Both the position numbers and the translations under genes were made by a program. Positions 1 through 8,057 of a stretch of DNA of 58,631 nt are shown piece by piece; position 1 is the stretch's first letter, and each line of letters opens with the position of its first letter. This stretch comes from an uncultured Acetatifactor sp. (lineage in GTDB: Bacteria; Bacillota; Clostridia; Lachnospirales; Lachnospiraceae), in assembly GCA_910585615.1 (NCBI GenBank), contig CAJUFO010000010.1, positions 1-58,631 on the forward strand, given 5' to 3'. The notes under the pieces are model-generated. The model saw nothing but the letters and a program-made list of their open reading frames with translations, did no database searches and was not told where the DNA came from.

Positions 1-731
1 GTGCCATCACCGATCTCGTTCGAAATGTATGTCATGGTCAGCATGCAGAACACATATGTCTGGATTGCCCCTGAGAACAGGTCAAAATACACATGAAGCG
101 CTGCGGGCCATGCCGTGGCGAACCATCCCAGCAGGCCGTACAGCAGTGCCATCATCGCCGTTCCCGACAGGACGTTCGCGAACAGACGCAATGACAGTGA
201 TATTGGCACCGCCACCGCGCTGATCACATTAATCGGCATCCAGATTGGCAGCCAGGGCGGCAACGGAGAACACAAGTCCGTCCAGATCGTCATAGGCTTC
301 TGATATTTCCATTTATTGATGTGAATCAATGAAAACGTCAGAATCGCCAGCGGCAGCGTCACACCGTAATCGGCTGTAGGCGGCCGCAGACCCAGCAGGC
401 CTGATATGTTGCTGACCAGGATGAAGATAAAGATGGTGCCGATATAGTTGAAGAACTTCGGCGCCGCCTGTCCCATGGTGCCGCTGACCATACCGTCCAG
501 CATCTCCACGATCATTTCCACCACATTCTGAAAGCTGCCCGGCACCTGTGATGCTTTCGCCATGCACCGGTTAGCGGCAATGGCAAAGGCCACCAGCAGG
601 AGCATCACGATCAGGATGCATATGTGCGATGTGGTGATCCAAACGGGATGCCCGAAAAAGGAATACTGAAACACCCCATGGATATTGAAATCGACCTCTG
701 CCCCGCCAGACAGCAGAATTCCATGTCCCAT
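1..731 (-). CDS. atpB: ATP synthase F0 subunit a (3' end cut by window)
   Basis: Membrane subunit a of the F1Fo ATP synthase, forming the half-channels that pass protons (or Na+) to the c-ring. Reading the minus strand from ATG 731 gives about 243 codons with no stop before the window edge. The product is a multi-spanning protein with the motif SLSLRLFANV; its Arg (about residue 182) is the essential stator arginine of the family. The familiar RLFGN form is RLFAN here. Little beyond the last helix appears to be missing. It lies just downstream of atpI and an atpZ-like gene, the usual order at the start of an atp operon, so the remaining atp genes should lie to the left. Confidence is high despite truncation. 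Confidence 0.93.
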   Translation of the reverse strand, partial: MGHGILLSGGAEVDFNIHGVFQYSFFGHPVWITTSHICILIVMLLLVAFAIAANRCMAKASQVPGSFQNVVEMIVEMLDGMVSGTMGQAAPKFFNYIGTIFIFILVSNISGLLGLRPPTADYGVTLPLAILTFSLIHINKWKYQKPMTIWTDLCSPLPPWLPIWMPINVISAVAVPISLSLRLFANVLSGTAMMALLYGLLGWFATAWPAALHVYFDLFSGAIQTYVFCMLTMTYISNEIGDG

Positions 732-791
732 ACTCTCACCTCTCTTTCCTTGAATTTTTGTACTTCCTTTCGCCGTGCAGGCAGATACGCC

Positions 792-1280
792 TCACTGCCC
801 GGCAGGGATTTCTCCCTCCTGCGCCGCAAACTCCTCCTCTGAAACCGGTTCCGGATCCACCTCGTGGAACAGCTTATTGCACAGTTTATGAGTAATCGGC
901 TGAAGATAAGCCGTTACTTTCAGACTCATATAGCCCAGGAAGAACACCAGAGGGTTCAACGCCTCCGTCAGGGAGAGCAGCGCCAGCACCGCCGCCAGCA
1001 GGAAATACCGGAACAGATACCCCCTGGTGACCATCCCCGCCGCATTGCCGCCGCTCGTCAGCGCCCTATCCAGGGTACGGCACATATGGATGCTGCCCGC
1101 CAGGGCGAACGCCACGCCGAACCACAGGCTCAGCGCATATTTCCCCTGAAAAGCGCTTCTTCCGCATCCCGCTATGATCAGGGCCCCTGTAATCTGACAC
1201 AGCAGCCCGAAGAAGAGCATGCCCGCATGCATCTCCAAAAGCGTCCTATTTATCCTTTTCGCCGCTTCGATCATCTTCAT
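792..1280 (-). CDS. atpI: ATP synthase subunit I
   Basis: Small membrane protein of the ATP-synt_I family, thought to help assemble the c-ring or supply cations to F1Fo. The 162-aa product has four predicted membrane segments (roughly residues 15-35, 40-60, 85-105 and 110-125) and a short acidic tail. A longer frame opens at 1370, but the start at 1280 is preferred because an AGGG site sits just upstream and the extra N-terminal residues are not membrane-like. The start overlaps the end of the atpZ-like gene by 35 bases, suggesting translational coupling, and atpB follows about 60 bases later. Subunit I is poorly conserved, so the call rests on topology plus position. Confidence 0.78.
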   Translation of the reverse strand: MKMIEAAKRINRTLLEMHAGMLFFGLLCQITGALIIAGCGRSAFQGKYALSLWFGVAFALAGSIHMCRTLDRALTSGGNAAGMVTRGYLFRYFLLAAVLALLSLTEALNPLVFFLGYMSLKVTAYLQPITHKLCNKLFHEVDPEPVSEEEFAAQEGEIPAGQ

Positions 1281-1533
1281 CAAAAACACCCTGCTCCCTG
1301 TCCGGTTCTTCCCCGCCGCACATGCGCTTGGCCATCCGGTACACATTCTGTCCGCCGGCCACGGCTCCAATCACAAAAAAAAGAATGGTGAGCCAAGAGG
1401 TACCAAGCTTCCCGTCCAGCCAGACCCCCAGTGCGGACATCATGCCGATTGGCACAATCATGTTCAGGCCAAACTGCGTGACCATCGCCAGCGATTGGTA
1501 CACTATTCTTTCATCATCTTTACGCCGCTTCAT
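1246..1533 (-). CDS. AtpZ/AtpI-type two-helix membrane protein
   Basis: A 95-aa protein with two hydrophobic segments separated by a short loop containing GVWLDGKLGTSW, then a charged C-terminus rich in Glu, Asp and Lys. This matches AtpZ-type proteins (putative F0F1-ATPase Mg2+/Ca2+ subunit) encoded first in many Firmicutes atp operons. The chosen start, reading MKRRKDD, gives a basic cytoplasmic N-terminus; the frame is open back to 1602, but those residues look non-coding. The Shine-Dalgarno site is weak (GGTGG). Its 3' end overlaps atpI. The family call is moderately sure, the function within the complex less so. Confidence 0.72.
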   Translation of the reverse strand: MKRRKDDERIVYQSLAMVTQFGLNMIVPIGMMSALGVWLDGKLGTSWLTILFFVIGAVAGGQNVYRMAKRMCGGEEPDREQGVFDEDDRSGEKDK

Positions 1534-1687
1534 ACAGTTACCACCGACTCTGCCATTACATAAGCATACGGGCGGATACCACCCTTTACTGATTATACCC
1601 ATTTTTTCCAGAAATGTCTAGGCCAATTACAGAATAAATTTGATTGAAATTCCTGAAAATTTTTGTGAAAAAAGAAATCGCTCCGCA

Positions 1688-1716
1688 TTGACTATCCTCC
1701 GCTGCCGCAGTATCAT
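1688..1716 (+). promoter_or_regulatory. Sigma-A-type promoter of the DUF402 gene
   Basis: TTGACT (1688-1693), a 17-base spacer and TATCAT (1711-1716), about 50 bases before the DUF402 start codon. The spacing is ideal and both hexamers are near consensus. It lies in the AT-rich gap between the divergently read atp operon and this gene. Confidence 0.6.
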
Positions 1717-1764
1717 GAATTTATCACGATTGGTTGATAGAAACATATGAAAAAGGAGCCGCCC

Positions 1765-2244
1765 ATGAACATATCCAGGATTTACCGCAAACGAATCATC
1801 CCCAAAGACCTCATCCCCCTGGACGACGACATCATTGTCGCCCAGGACGAGGAGACCCTCATCACAAAATGGAAGACCCTGAACCCCAAGACCGCTTTCT
1901 CCCACGGCTGTTCCTGCTTCTTCCTGAAGGAGGGCATCAAGGTGAGCAAGGTATACCGCAGCGACGGCTCCGTGCTGCGCTGGTACTGCGACATCGTGGA
2001 CTTCTCCTTTGACCCGGAGGAGGGGAGCATGACCTACACGGACCTCCTGGCGGACGTCATCATCGATTCCCAGGGGCTGGTGAAGGTGGTGGACTTAGAC
2101 GAGCTGGCGGAGGCCATGGAGCACGACTGGATCACAAAAGAGCAGGCGATACACTGTCTCCAGAATCTGAATCGTCTGCTCACATTGATATATCGGGATA
2201 AGTTCGACAGGCTCCAGGCCAGGCTGGAGGGACTGGGGCTCTAA
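1765..2244 (+). CDS. DUF402 family protein
   Basis: A 159-aa protein of the DUF402 / FomD-barrel type, a fold used by nucleotide diphosphatases and related phosphohydrolases. Visible features are the WYCDIVDFSFD strand region around residue 70, a conserved acidic stretch (YTDLLADVIID) and a helical C-terminus, as in other Lachnospiraceae members. The ATG at 1765 is chosen because AAAAGGAG lies exactly upstream; an in-frame ATG at 1747 would put that ribosome site inside the coding region. It is read against the flanking operons and has its own promoter. The substrate is unknown. Confidence 0.75.
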   Translation: MNISRIYRKRIIPKDLIPLDDDIIVAQDEETLITKWKTLNPKTAFSHGCSCFFLKEGIKVSKVYRSDGSVLRWYCDIVDFSFDPEEGSMTYTDLLADVIIDSQGLVKVVDLDELAEAMEHDWITKEQAIHCLQNLNRLLTLIYRDKFDRLQARLEGLGL

Positions 2245-2304
2245 GTGTGTAAAGAACTTCTAAGCGGCCAAAGCACGCCCGCTAAGAAGTTCTAAGTTAC
2301 ACAC
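2245..2304. repeat. Long imperfect hairpin, AGAAGTTCTAAG family, copy A
   Basis: Left arm 2245-2267 and right arm 2278-2304 pair almost fully, sharing GTGTGTAA and GAACTTCT-AGCGG, around a loop reading about CCAAAGCACG. It begins at the stop of the DUF402 gene and could act as its terminator, though no T-run follows. The core recurs at about 2378-2420 and the arm recurs at 36606-36669. Confidence 0.65.
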
Positions 2305-2375
2305 GAAAGAATCGCAAGAGAAGCGATTCTTTCCACGGTTTGTGCGCCGCAGGCGGCATGACGGGAAGTGCGAGA

Positions 2376-2425
2376 AGAAGTTCTAGGCGGCCAAAACACG
2401 CCCGCCAAAAACTTTTAGGCTCGTG
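2376..2425. repeat. Degenerate hairpin, AGAAGTTCTAAG family, copy B
   Basis: This copy repeats the core of copy A: AAGTTCTAGGCGGCCAAAAC against AAGTTCTAAGCGGCCAAAGC, followed by ACGCCCGC in both. The GGCGG/CCGCC stem is kept but the outer arm has decayed. It lies in the 290-base gap between the DUF402 gene and the wall hydrolase. A further small inverted repeat, GGCTCGTGAGC / GCTTAACGAGCC, follows at about 2418-2442. Confidence 0.5.
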
Positions 2426-2534
2426 AGCGAACAAGTTCGCTTAACGAGCCAATCTCACACAGCAGAATGCCGAAGTGCATGGGCATTCTGCAAGCGCGCC
2501 GTTTGCGCTTTGACTAGCGCCGGCTGCCGCCGGG

Positions 2535-3713
2535 TCAGTAGAACACATGCCCGCCGATGTTGATGCCGCTTAAGCCCTCGATGGGGGTGCGGAAGAACAC
2601 GCAGCTGCCCACGTTGGTGACACCGGACATGGCCGCGTCCGCCGCCCTGTAGCAGCTGTCCGTGGCAAGGTCGGCGGCAAGGGCCAGCTCCAGGCGGCCG
2701 CTGGCCACCGGTGAGAACTGCCCGCCCTGGTAGACGACGCCCACCACCGTGTCCGGAAACTGGGAGCTGAGCACCCGGTTGATCACCACGCTGCCCACCG
2801 CCACCTGTCCGTCATAGGGCTCCCCGCCGGCCTCGCAGTAGATCAGATTGGCCAAGAGCTTCCTGTCCCCCTCGGCGAAAGCCACCTCCGAGATGTTGCG
2901 CCAGACGCCGTTGGCCGCCGCCTGGGACAGGGCAATCTCCTCCGCCAGCTTCTGCCGCAGATAGTCCAGGTCCTCTTCCTTTTTCTTGATTTCCGCCTCA
3001 TAGGCCAGGGCCTTGCGCTCCGCGTCGGATATCTGGTTGGAATACTGGTTGATGGAACTGGACGCCTGGTCGATCAGACCGGAGACCTTGTCCTTCTCCG
3101 CCTGGGCCTGGGCAATCAGCCCCTCCAGCTCGGTTTTTTCCGTCTGGAGCCTGACCTCCTGCTCCTCAATCAGCATGCGGTTGTTGATATAGGTATCCAG
3201 CATCTTCTGATCATAGGCCGCCACCTTCTCCATCTGGTCCGCCAGGTTCAAAAGCCCCGACAGGCTCCCCGTGGAGAGCAGCGCCGTCAGGTAGCTGTCC
3301 TCCTGCCTCTCGTAGGAGGAGCGCACCATGGCGGCCATGCTCACCTTCTGCTGCTCCTCCGTGGCCCTAGCCTCCTCCAGCGCCTCCAGGGTGTCCTCTA
3401 TCTCCTGCTCCTTCTCACGAATCCGGCCGTCCAGCTCCTCCAGGTTCGACACCACCGCGTTCATCTGGGTATTCAAATAAGACAGCTCCTTTTCCAGGCT
3501 GTCCCGCTTGCCCTCCAGATTGCCCAGGTTCTCCTGGGTCCTGTCCAGTTCGTCTTGGAGCGTGTCCTTCTCTTTCTCTGTGCGATCGATTTCCTCCCTG
3601 GTCTTGGTGGTGGCCGACACAAACGCCCCGTCGGGGACAGGTTCAAATGCCGCCATCAGAAGAACCGCTGCCAGGACAAGCCCTGCCCGCTTATAAATCC
3701 TCAAGCCATACAC
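2535..3713 (-). CDS. Secreted cell wall hydrolase: coiled coil plus SleB-type domain
   Basis: A 392-aa exported protein. Residues 1-35 look like a signal peptide, residues 38-265 form a long Glu/Lys/Gln-rich coiled coil like that of PcsB/CwlO-type proteins, and residues 275-392 form a SleB/CwlJ-type hydrolase domain, with IYCEAGGEPYDGQ carrying the probable catalytic Glu. SleB domains cleave peptidoglycan as lytic transglycosylases in spore cortex, but the coiled coil points to a vegetative or division role. A GGAAGG site precedes the ATG. It follows upp by about 35 bases on the same strand and may be cotranscribed with it. The substrate is inferred from the family. Confidence 0.85.
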   Translation of the reverse strand: MYGLRIYKRAGLVLAAVLLMAAFEPVPDGAFVSATTKTREEIDRTEKEKDTLQDELDRTQENLGNLEGKRDSLEKELSYLNTQMNAVVSNLEELDGRIREKEQEIEDTLEALEEARATEEQQKVSMAAMVRSSYERQEDSYLTALLSTGSLSGLLNLADQMEKVAAYDQKMLDTYINNRMLIEEQEVRLQTEKTELEGLIAQAQAEKDKVSGLIDQASSSINQYSNQISDAERKALAYEAEIKKKEEDLDYLRQKLAEEIALSQAAANGVWRNISEVAFAEGDRKLLANLIYCEAGGEPYDGQVAVGSVVINRVLSSQFPDTVVGVVYQGGQFSPVASGRLELALAADLATDSCYRAADAAMSGVTNVGSCVFFRTPIEGLSGINIGGHVFY

Positions 3714-3748
3714 CGCCTTCCACAGTGTGTAAAGATTTTCCGGCCTTA

Positions 3749-4378
3749 TTATTTGGTGCCGAAGATGCGGTCGCCCGCGTCTCCCAGGCCGGGGACGATA
3801 TAGCCGTGGTCATTCAGTCTTTCGTCCAGCGCGCCCACGTATACGTCCACGTCCGGATGGGCCTCCTTCATGGCCTGGATCCCCTCCGGGGCCGCGATGA
3901 TGCACATGAAATGGATGTTCCGGCAGCCCTTCTCCTTTAACATCCGGATGGCCGCCACGGAGGAGCCGCCGGTGGCCAGCATGGGATCCACCACGAACAC
4001 CTCCCGCTCCGCGCAGTCCGCCGGGAGCTTGCAATAGTATTCCACGGGTTTCAGGGTCTCGGGATCGCGGTAGAGGCCGATATGTCCCACCTTGGCCGCG
4101 GGAATCAGGTTCAGCATGCCGTCCACCATGCCCAGCCCGGCCCGCAGGATGGGGACGATGGCCATCTTCTTGCCGCTGAGCTCCTTCACCGTGGTCTGGC
4201 AGATTGGGGTCTCAATCTCCACGTCCACCAGCTTCAGCTCTCTGGTGGCCTCGTAGCAGATCAGCATGGCAATCTCGCTGATGGTCTGGCGGAAGTCCTT
4301 GGTGCCGGTGTCCTTTCTGCGGATGAGGCCGATTTTGTGCTGTATCAGGGGATGGTCCATAATATATACGTTTGCCAT
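3749..4378 (-). CDS. upp: Uracil phosphoribosyltransferase
   Basis: Cytoplasmic pyrimidine salvage enzyme converting uracil and PRPP to UMP. The 209-aa length is exactly usual. The PRPP-binding loop reads VVDPMLATGGSS (residues 129-140), and the C-terminal uracil-binding GLGDAGDRIFGTK is intact. AGGAG lies 7 bases before the start. It sits between rpiB and the wall hydrolase in the conserved sua5-rpiB-upp block that normally leads to the atp operon in Firmicutes. Confidence 0.97.
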   Translation of the reverse strand: MANVYIMDHPLIQHKIGLIRRKDTGTKDFRQTISEIAMLICYEATRELKLVDVEIETPICQTTVKELSGKKMAIVPILRAGLGMVDGMLNLIPAAKVGHIGLYRDPETLKPVEYYCKLPADCAEREVFVVDPMLATGGSSVAAIRMLKEKGCRNIHFMCIIAAPEGIQAMKEAHPDVDVYVGALDERLNDHGYIVPGLGDAGDRIFGTK

Positions 4379-4464
4379 TTTTTTCTCCTATTCCAGTTCC
4401 GCATATATCCGTCCACCACCATTTCCCCGCATAGGATATATGCTGTTTCCAGTTCTGTATCTTC

Positions 4465-4902
4465 TTATTTATCTGCTTTTTCGATAAGGTCGATTCTTCT
4501 CTGGTGACGGGCCTCGCCGGAGAAGGGGGTGTTCAGGAAGACGTTCACAATCTCCAGGGCCAGGTTCTCCCCCACTATGCCGCCGCCCAGCGCCAGCATG
4601 TTGGCATCGTTGTGCAGCCGGGTGAGCCTGGCCGTCAGGGTATCAGCGCACAGGGCGCAGCGGATGCCGGGATGCCTGTTGGCCGACATTGCGATGCCGA
4701 TGCCCGTGGTGCAGACGACGATTCCCTTCTCGCACCGCCCCTCTGACACGGCCTGAGCCACGGCATGTCCGTATACCGGGTAGTCGCAGCTCTCCGTACT
4801 GTGGCATCCTAAATCCTCATAGGGGATGCCCGCCTCCTTCAGATGTCGGATGATGCGCTCCTTCAGCGCATAGCCGCCATGGTCGCTTCCAATCGCTATC
4901 AT
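4465..4902 (-). CDS. rpiB: Ribose-5-phosphate isomerase B
   Basis: Interconverts ribose 5-phosphate and ribulose 5-phosphate (or related sugars of the RpiB/LacAB family). The 145-aa product begins MIAIGSDHGGY, the family's typical N-terminus. The catalytic Cys is at residue 64 in VVCTTGIGIA, and RLHNDANMLALGGG carries the conserved phosphate and ring-opening residues. The frame is open to 4929, but ATG 4902 is preferred because it has AAGGAGG upstream and the classical N-terminus. It is transcribed between sua5 and upp, with about 90 bases to upp. Confidence 0.95.
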   Translation of the reverse strand: MIAIGSDHGGYALKERIIRHLKEAGIPYEDLGCHSTESCDYPVYGHAVAQAVSEGRCEKGIVVCTTGIGIAMSANRHPGIRCALCADTLTARLTRLHNDANMLALGGGIVGENLALEIVNVFLNTPFSGEARHQRRIDLIEKADK

Positions 4903-5015
4903 GCTTCCGTTCCCTCCTTGTATTTTCATTCTGTCTTCTTTGTTCCTCCGCAGGTTCGCGGCATCTCATGTCCGTCTGCCGCAAGGCGGCTTCACACAAA
5001 GCCCCGCGCCGTCCT

Positions 5016-6113
5016 TCAGCCCTCCAGACGGGAATCGCCCTCCTCGGCAGGGAGCCTGACAATCCTGTGCCCCGCCGCCTTCCGCAGACGGTTCATGATA
5101 GCCTGTCCCAGGCCCTGCTCCGGAAAGCTCTCGGAATAGATGCTGGCCACCTTCTCATCGTCAAGCTCCCGCAGGACGGAGAACAGGTTTCTGGCGATGT
5201 CCTCCTGCGCCCTGCGGCTTCCAATACATTTTACCACATCTGCACGGTATTGTTCAAGTACTTCTGTGGTACCGATGACCCCTGTCTTCTCCCCTTTTTC
5301 TCGGTCTTCCTCCACATGCCGGTTGATGTAGGCCACCACCTGCTCCGGCTCCCCCTCCACGATCACCAGCCTCCCCTCCGGCGCGTAGTGGCGGTACTTC
5401 ATCCCGGGCGCTTTGGGGGCCTGGCCGCTGTCCGAATCCAGGATTGTGACATCTATGTCAACTTTTCCCAGAACGTGATCCAGCATCTCCTGGGTCACAT
5501 AGCCCGGGCGTAGGATGCGAGGCGACTCTTCCGTCAGGTCGATGATGGTGGATTCCAGCCCTATGCCCACCTGCCCGCCGTCTATAATCATCTCTATCCG
5601 GCCCGCCATGTCCTCCGCGACGTACCCGGCGCAGGTGGGGCTGGGCTTCCCCGAACGGTTGGCGCTGGGGGCGGCCACATAGCCGCCGCTGTACTCGATG
5701 AGCCTGCGCGCCACGGGGTGGGATGGGAAACGCACCGCCACGGTGTCCAGGCCGCCAGTGGTCTCCCGGGGGACTGCCGGGGACTTGGGCAGTATCATGG
5801 TCAGGGGGCCGGGCCAGAAGGCGTCCGCTATCTTGATGGCTTCTTCCGACAGTTCACTGACAATCTTACGGATGTCCTCGAAGCGGCAGATGTGGACTAT
5901 CAAAGGGTTGTCGGAGGGTCTGCCCTTGGCGGCGTAAATTTTCCGGGAGGAGGCGGGGTTCAGGGCGTCTCCCCCTAAGCCGTATACGGTCTCCGTGGGG
6001 AAGGCCACCAGGCCGCCGTTTTTGATAATCTCCCCGGCCTGGCGCAGGCCTGCGTCTTCCTCGGCTGTAAATTCAGTGCTGTTTTCTTTTATGTGAATCA
6101 GTTTCGTGTCCAT
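5016..6113 (-). CDS. L-threonylcarbamoyladenylate synthase (Sua5/YwlC)
   Basis: Makes threonylcarbamoyl-AMP from threonine, bicarbonate and ATP, the first step of the tRNA modification t6A. The 365-aa length shows the two-domain Sua5 form rather than the short TsaC form. The YrdC domain covers about residues 20-205 (FPTETVYGLGGDA, KGRPSDNPLIVH, APSANRSGKPSPT), and a C-terminal Sua5 domain follows the linker PGMKYRHYAPEG. GGAGG precedes the start. It is the first gene of the sua5-rpiB-upp run, as in Bacillus, where the homologue is ywlC. Confidence 0.95.
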   Translation of the reverse strand: MDTKLIHIKENSTEFTAEEDAGLRQAGEIIKNGGLVAFPTETVYGLGGDALNPASSRKIYAAKGRPSDNPLIVHICRFEDIRKIVSELSEEAIKIADAFWPGPLTMILPKSPAVPRETTGGLDTVAVRFPSHPVARRLIEYSGGYVAAPSANRSGKPSPTCAGYVAEDMAGRIEMIIDGGQVGIGLESTIIDLTEESPRILRPGYVTQEMLDHVLGKVDIDVTILDSDSGQAPKAPGMKYRHYAPEGRLVIVEGEPEQVVAYINRHVEEDREKGEKTGVIGTTEVLEQYRADVVKCIGSRRAQEDIARNLFSVLRELDDEKVASIYSESFPEQGLGQAIMNRLRKAAGHRIVRLPAEEGDSRLEG

Positions 6114-6242
6114 ACTTCTTCCTCCGGGGGGCTTTCGCCGCTTTTGGGCTTGTACAGAGCCATTTTACCATACCTTGGAGAAAAGTAAAGAGATTCCGTA
6201 CCTCGTTTTACATGCCTCCGCTGGCATGGCATTCCGGCAGAA

Positions 6243-6697
6243 TCAGATTCTCACAGTCTCCCCAGGCGGAATCGGGTATTCTTTTCCAGAGACCCGCAGA
6301 ACCGCCTCCGTGTCCCGCGGCACGGACACCTCTATGTATTCTGCTCCATATTCCACGGAAATCTCCCCTCTCAGGGTGGTGATATGGCCCCTGGCAGAGG
6401 GAACCAGGTTTCTGCACTTCGGCTCGATGACCACCTGCCGAAACCCTGCGCTATGCTCTGTCTGGCGGATGCCCAGGATGTACTCGAACAGATACCTGGA
6501 GACGGCCACGAACATGGGATGGCACTGAGAGCGATGACCCGTCCAGTATTCCGCAATCGTAGTCGCCCCGTTCTTCATCTGCCGATAAAAAGAGATGTCC
6601 TCCCTGGAGGTCAGCAGGGCTATGACCAGTGCTACCCCCGCCGGAACAGCAGTCTGGTCAGAATGTCCGTAGCGAAGATGCCCGTGTCGTACTTTTA
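6243..6697 (-). pseudogene. Alpha-L-rhamnosidase-like C-terminal remnant
   Basis: Only the end of a family-78-type rhamnosidase remains. The stretch NGATTIAEYWTG, then HPMFVAVSRYLFEYILGIRQ, then a beta-sandwich tail ending PPGETVRI matches the end of the catalytic domain and the C-terminal domain. Near 6640 the frame shifts: KYDTGIFATDILTRLLFRRG is in one frame and the continuation is in another. The 5' side is joined directly, near 6697, to a solute-binding-protein remnant with no intergenic space. The catalytic residues lie in the lost part, so the product would be inactive. Confidence 0.72.
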
Positions 6698-7460
6698 TTC
6701 GAGCCGCTGATCTTCGTATACGGCAGCGGCTGCATCTGCCAGCCATAGAAAAAGTCCTCTGTGGCTATTCGCTCAATCGTACCGTCTTCCAGAATCGTAT
6801 AGTCCTTGTCCTTGATGTAATTTTCTTCGTTTTCATAACCCCAGTTGATCAGCCTCAGGTAATGTTCCACATTTGCCTGGTCGGCAGCTGACACGGCCCG
6901 GCCCCAGTCATAGTTGTTGGTGATGACGGAGGGTGTATCCCCGATTACAAGATATTGTATATCCGCCTGCTCTCCCATATTGTTGTCAACATACCCATAT
7001 ATCCGGCCTGTCCCGCCATAGCTCATCAGATAGTTTCCATTGTTGAATCCCATCGCCGAATCCACTGGAGAATGGGTGATGTGCTCCTGCTTGATATATC
7101 CCAGGTCATGCCATTCCTGATAGATTTCCACCAGGTTCAAAAAGTACTGGGACCCAAAAAAGCTGATGACCTCATCGCTGTCCGGTTTCGCCTAATCCAG
7201 AGCCACTGGTACCGCAGACCCGCCCAACTTCAGCACAGCGTCAGGCGCGTACACGGAATTCAGGGCCTTGGGGAAGCATTCCGCATTCCCGATGATGTAC
7301 AGATTCGGAAATTTCTCATGAACCGCGGCGCATGCCGCCATGAAATCCTCATAAGTCTTTATCTGTGAGCAGTCCCAGCCTGCCTCATTCAGAATGTCAT
7401 TCCTGATGTTGAAATTATCCTGAGGGCCTCCCCCAAATCCTTCCTGCCGCATCCCGCCAG
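6698..7460 (-). pseudogene. Sugar ABC transporter substrate-binding protein remnant
   Basis: A continuous reading frame interrupted by one in-frame TAG at 7192-7194. Upstream of the stop are FNIRNDILNEAGW and KTYEDFMAACAAVHEKFPN; downstream are SDEVISFFGSQYFLN and SAMGFNNGNYLMSYGG, typical of large extracellular solute-binding lipoproteins of the DUF3502-like sugar type. The signal peptide and the C-terminus are gone. The 3' end runs straight into the rhamnosidase remnant and the 5' end abuts the kinase remnant. One nonsense codon suggests fairly recent decay, but the missing ends show larger deletions too. Confidence 0.7.
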
Positions 7461-7465
7461 GGTAA

Positions 7466-7840
7466 CTGGGGCTGCATAAGGGAAAGCCCGTCATCCGTGT
7501 GGCGGAGGAACTACAGCATGTGAACAGCTATGTGGAAATCGAGAAAATCCGTTTCCCGAATCTGTTTGACGTGGCAGTAGATGTGGAGCCGGAAGTGATG
7601 GGGCTGATAATCATCAAAATCATCCTGCAGCCCCTGGTGGAGAACGCAATCCATCATGGTTTTTCCGGAATCGATCATAAAGGCAGGATTTCCATCCGGG
7701 GGTTCATCCCTTCCGACCAGCCGGAGACCGTAGTCTTCCAGATAGCCGACAACGGCAGCGGCTCCGGGCTGGACTTTGAAAGCAGCCCTGGCCGGGGGAC
7801 TGTGGTGTCCTTTCGGATTGAAAAGGGGCGGATGCTGTAG
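7466..7840 (+). pseudogene. YesM-type sensor histidine kinase remnant
   Basis: The reading frame holds KGKPVIRVAEELQHVNSY, then IEKIRFPN and LQPLVENAIHHGF, which are the end of the His-kinase domain and the N-box of YesM-like two-component kinases. The ATPase domain is internally deleted: IADNGSGSG jumps straight to LDFESSPGRGTVVSFRI, dropping roughly 35 residues around the G1 box. The sensor and membrane part is absent. The open frame starts with GTG at 7499, but homology extends further upstream. Together with the neighbouring remnants it points to a lost oligosaccharide-use locus. Confidence 0.75.
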
Positions 7841-8057
7841 CTCTGGAGGAAATTTGGGAAGTAGCAGGGGTTCGATAATACGCACATTTGCTACAACTTC
7901 CCGCTCCGTCCTTCGGCCTCCGCCTTACCCAATAGATAGAGGAACGCAATGGCAGGCACGCGCATGATCGGCGTGGCCGTTTCATGTCTCGATATAGTTA
8001 TATTCTGTATCACCTTCACAGAAAACACCAAATCGCTTCTGTAATCTACGTTCCGGT
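7841..8057. other. Gap with no recognisable gene
   Basis: About 217 bases between the kinase remnant and the ATPase gene. I find no credible coding frame, T-rich terminator or promoter pair. It may be further decayed sequence. Confidence 0.5.
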
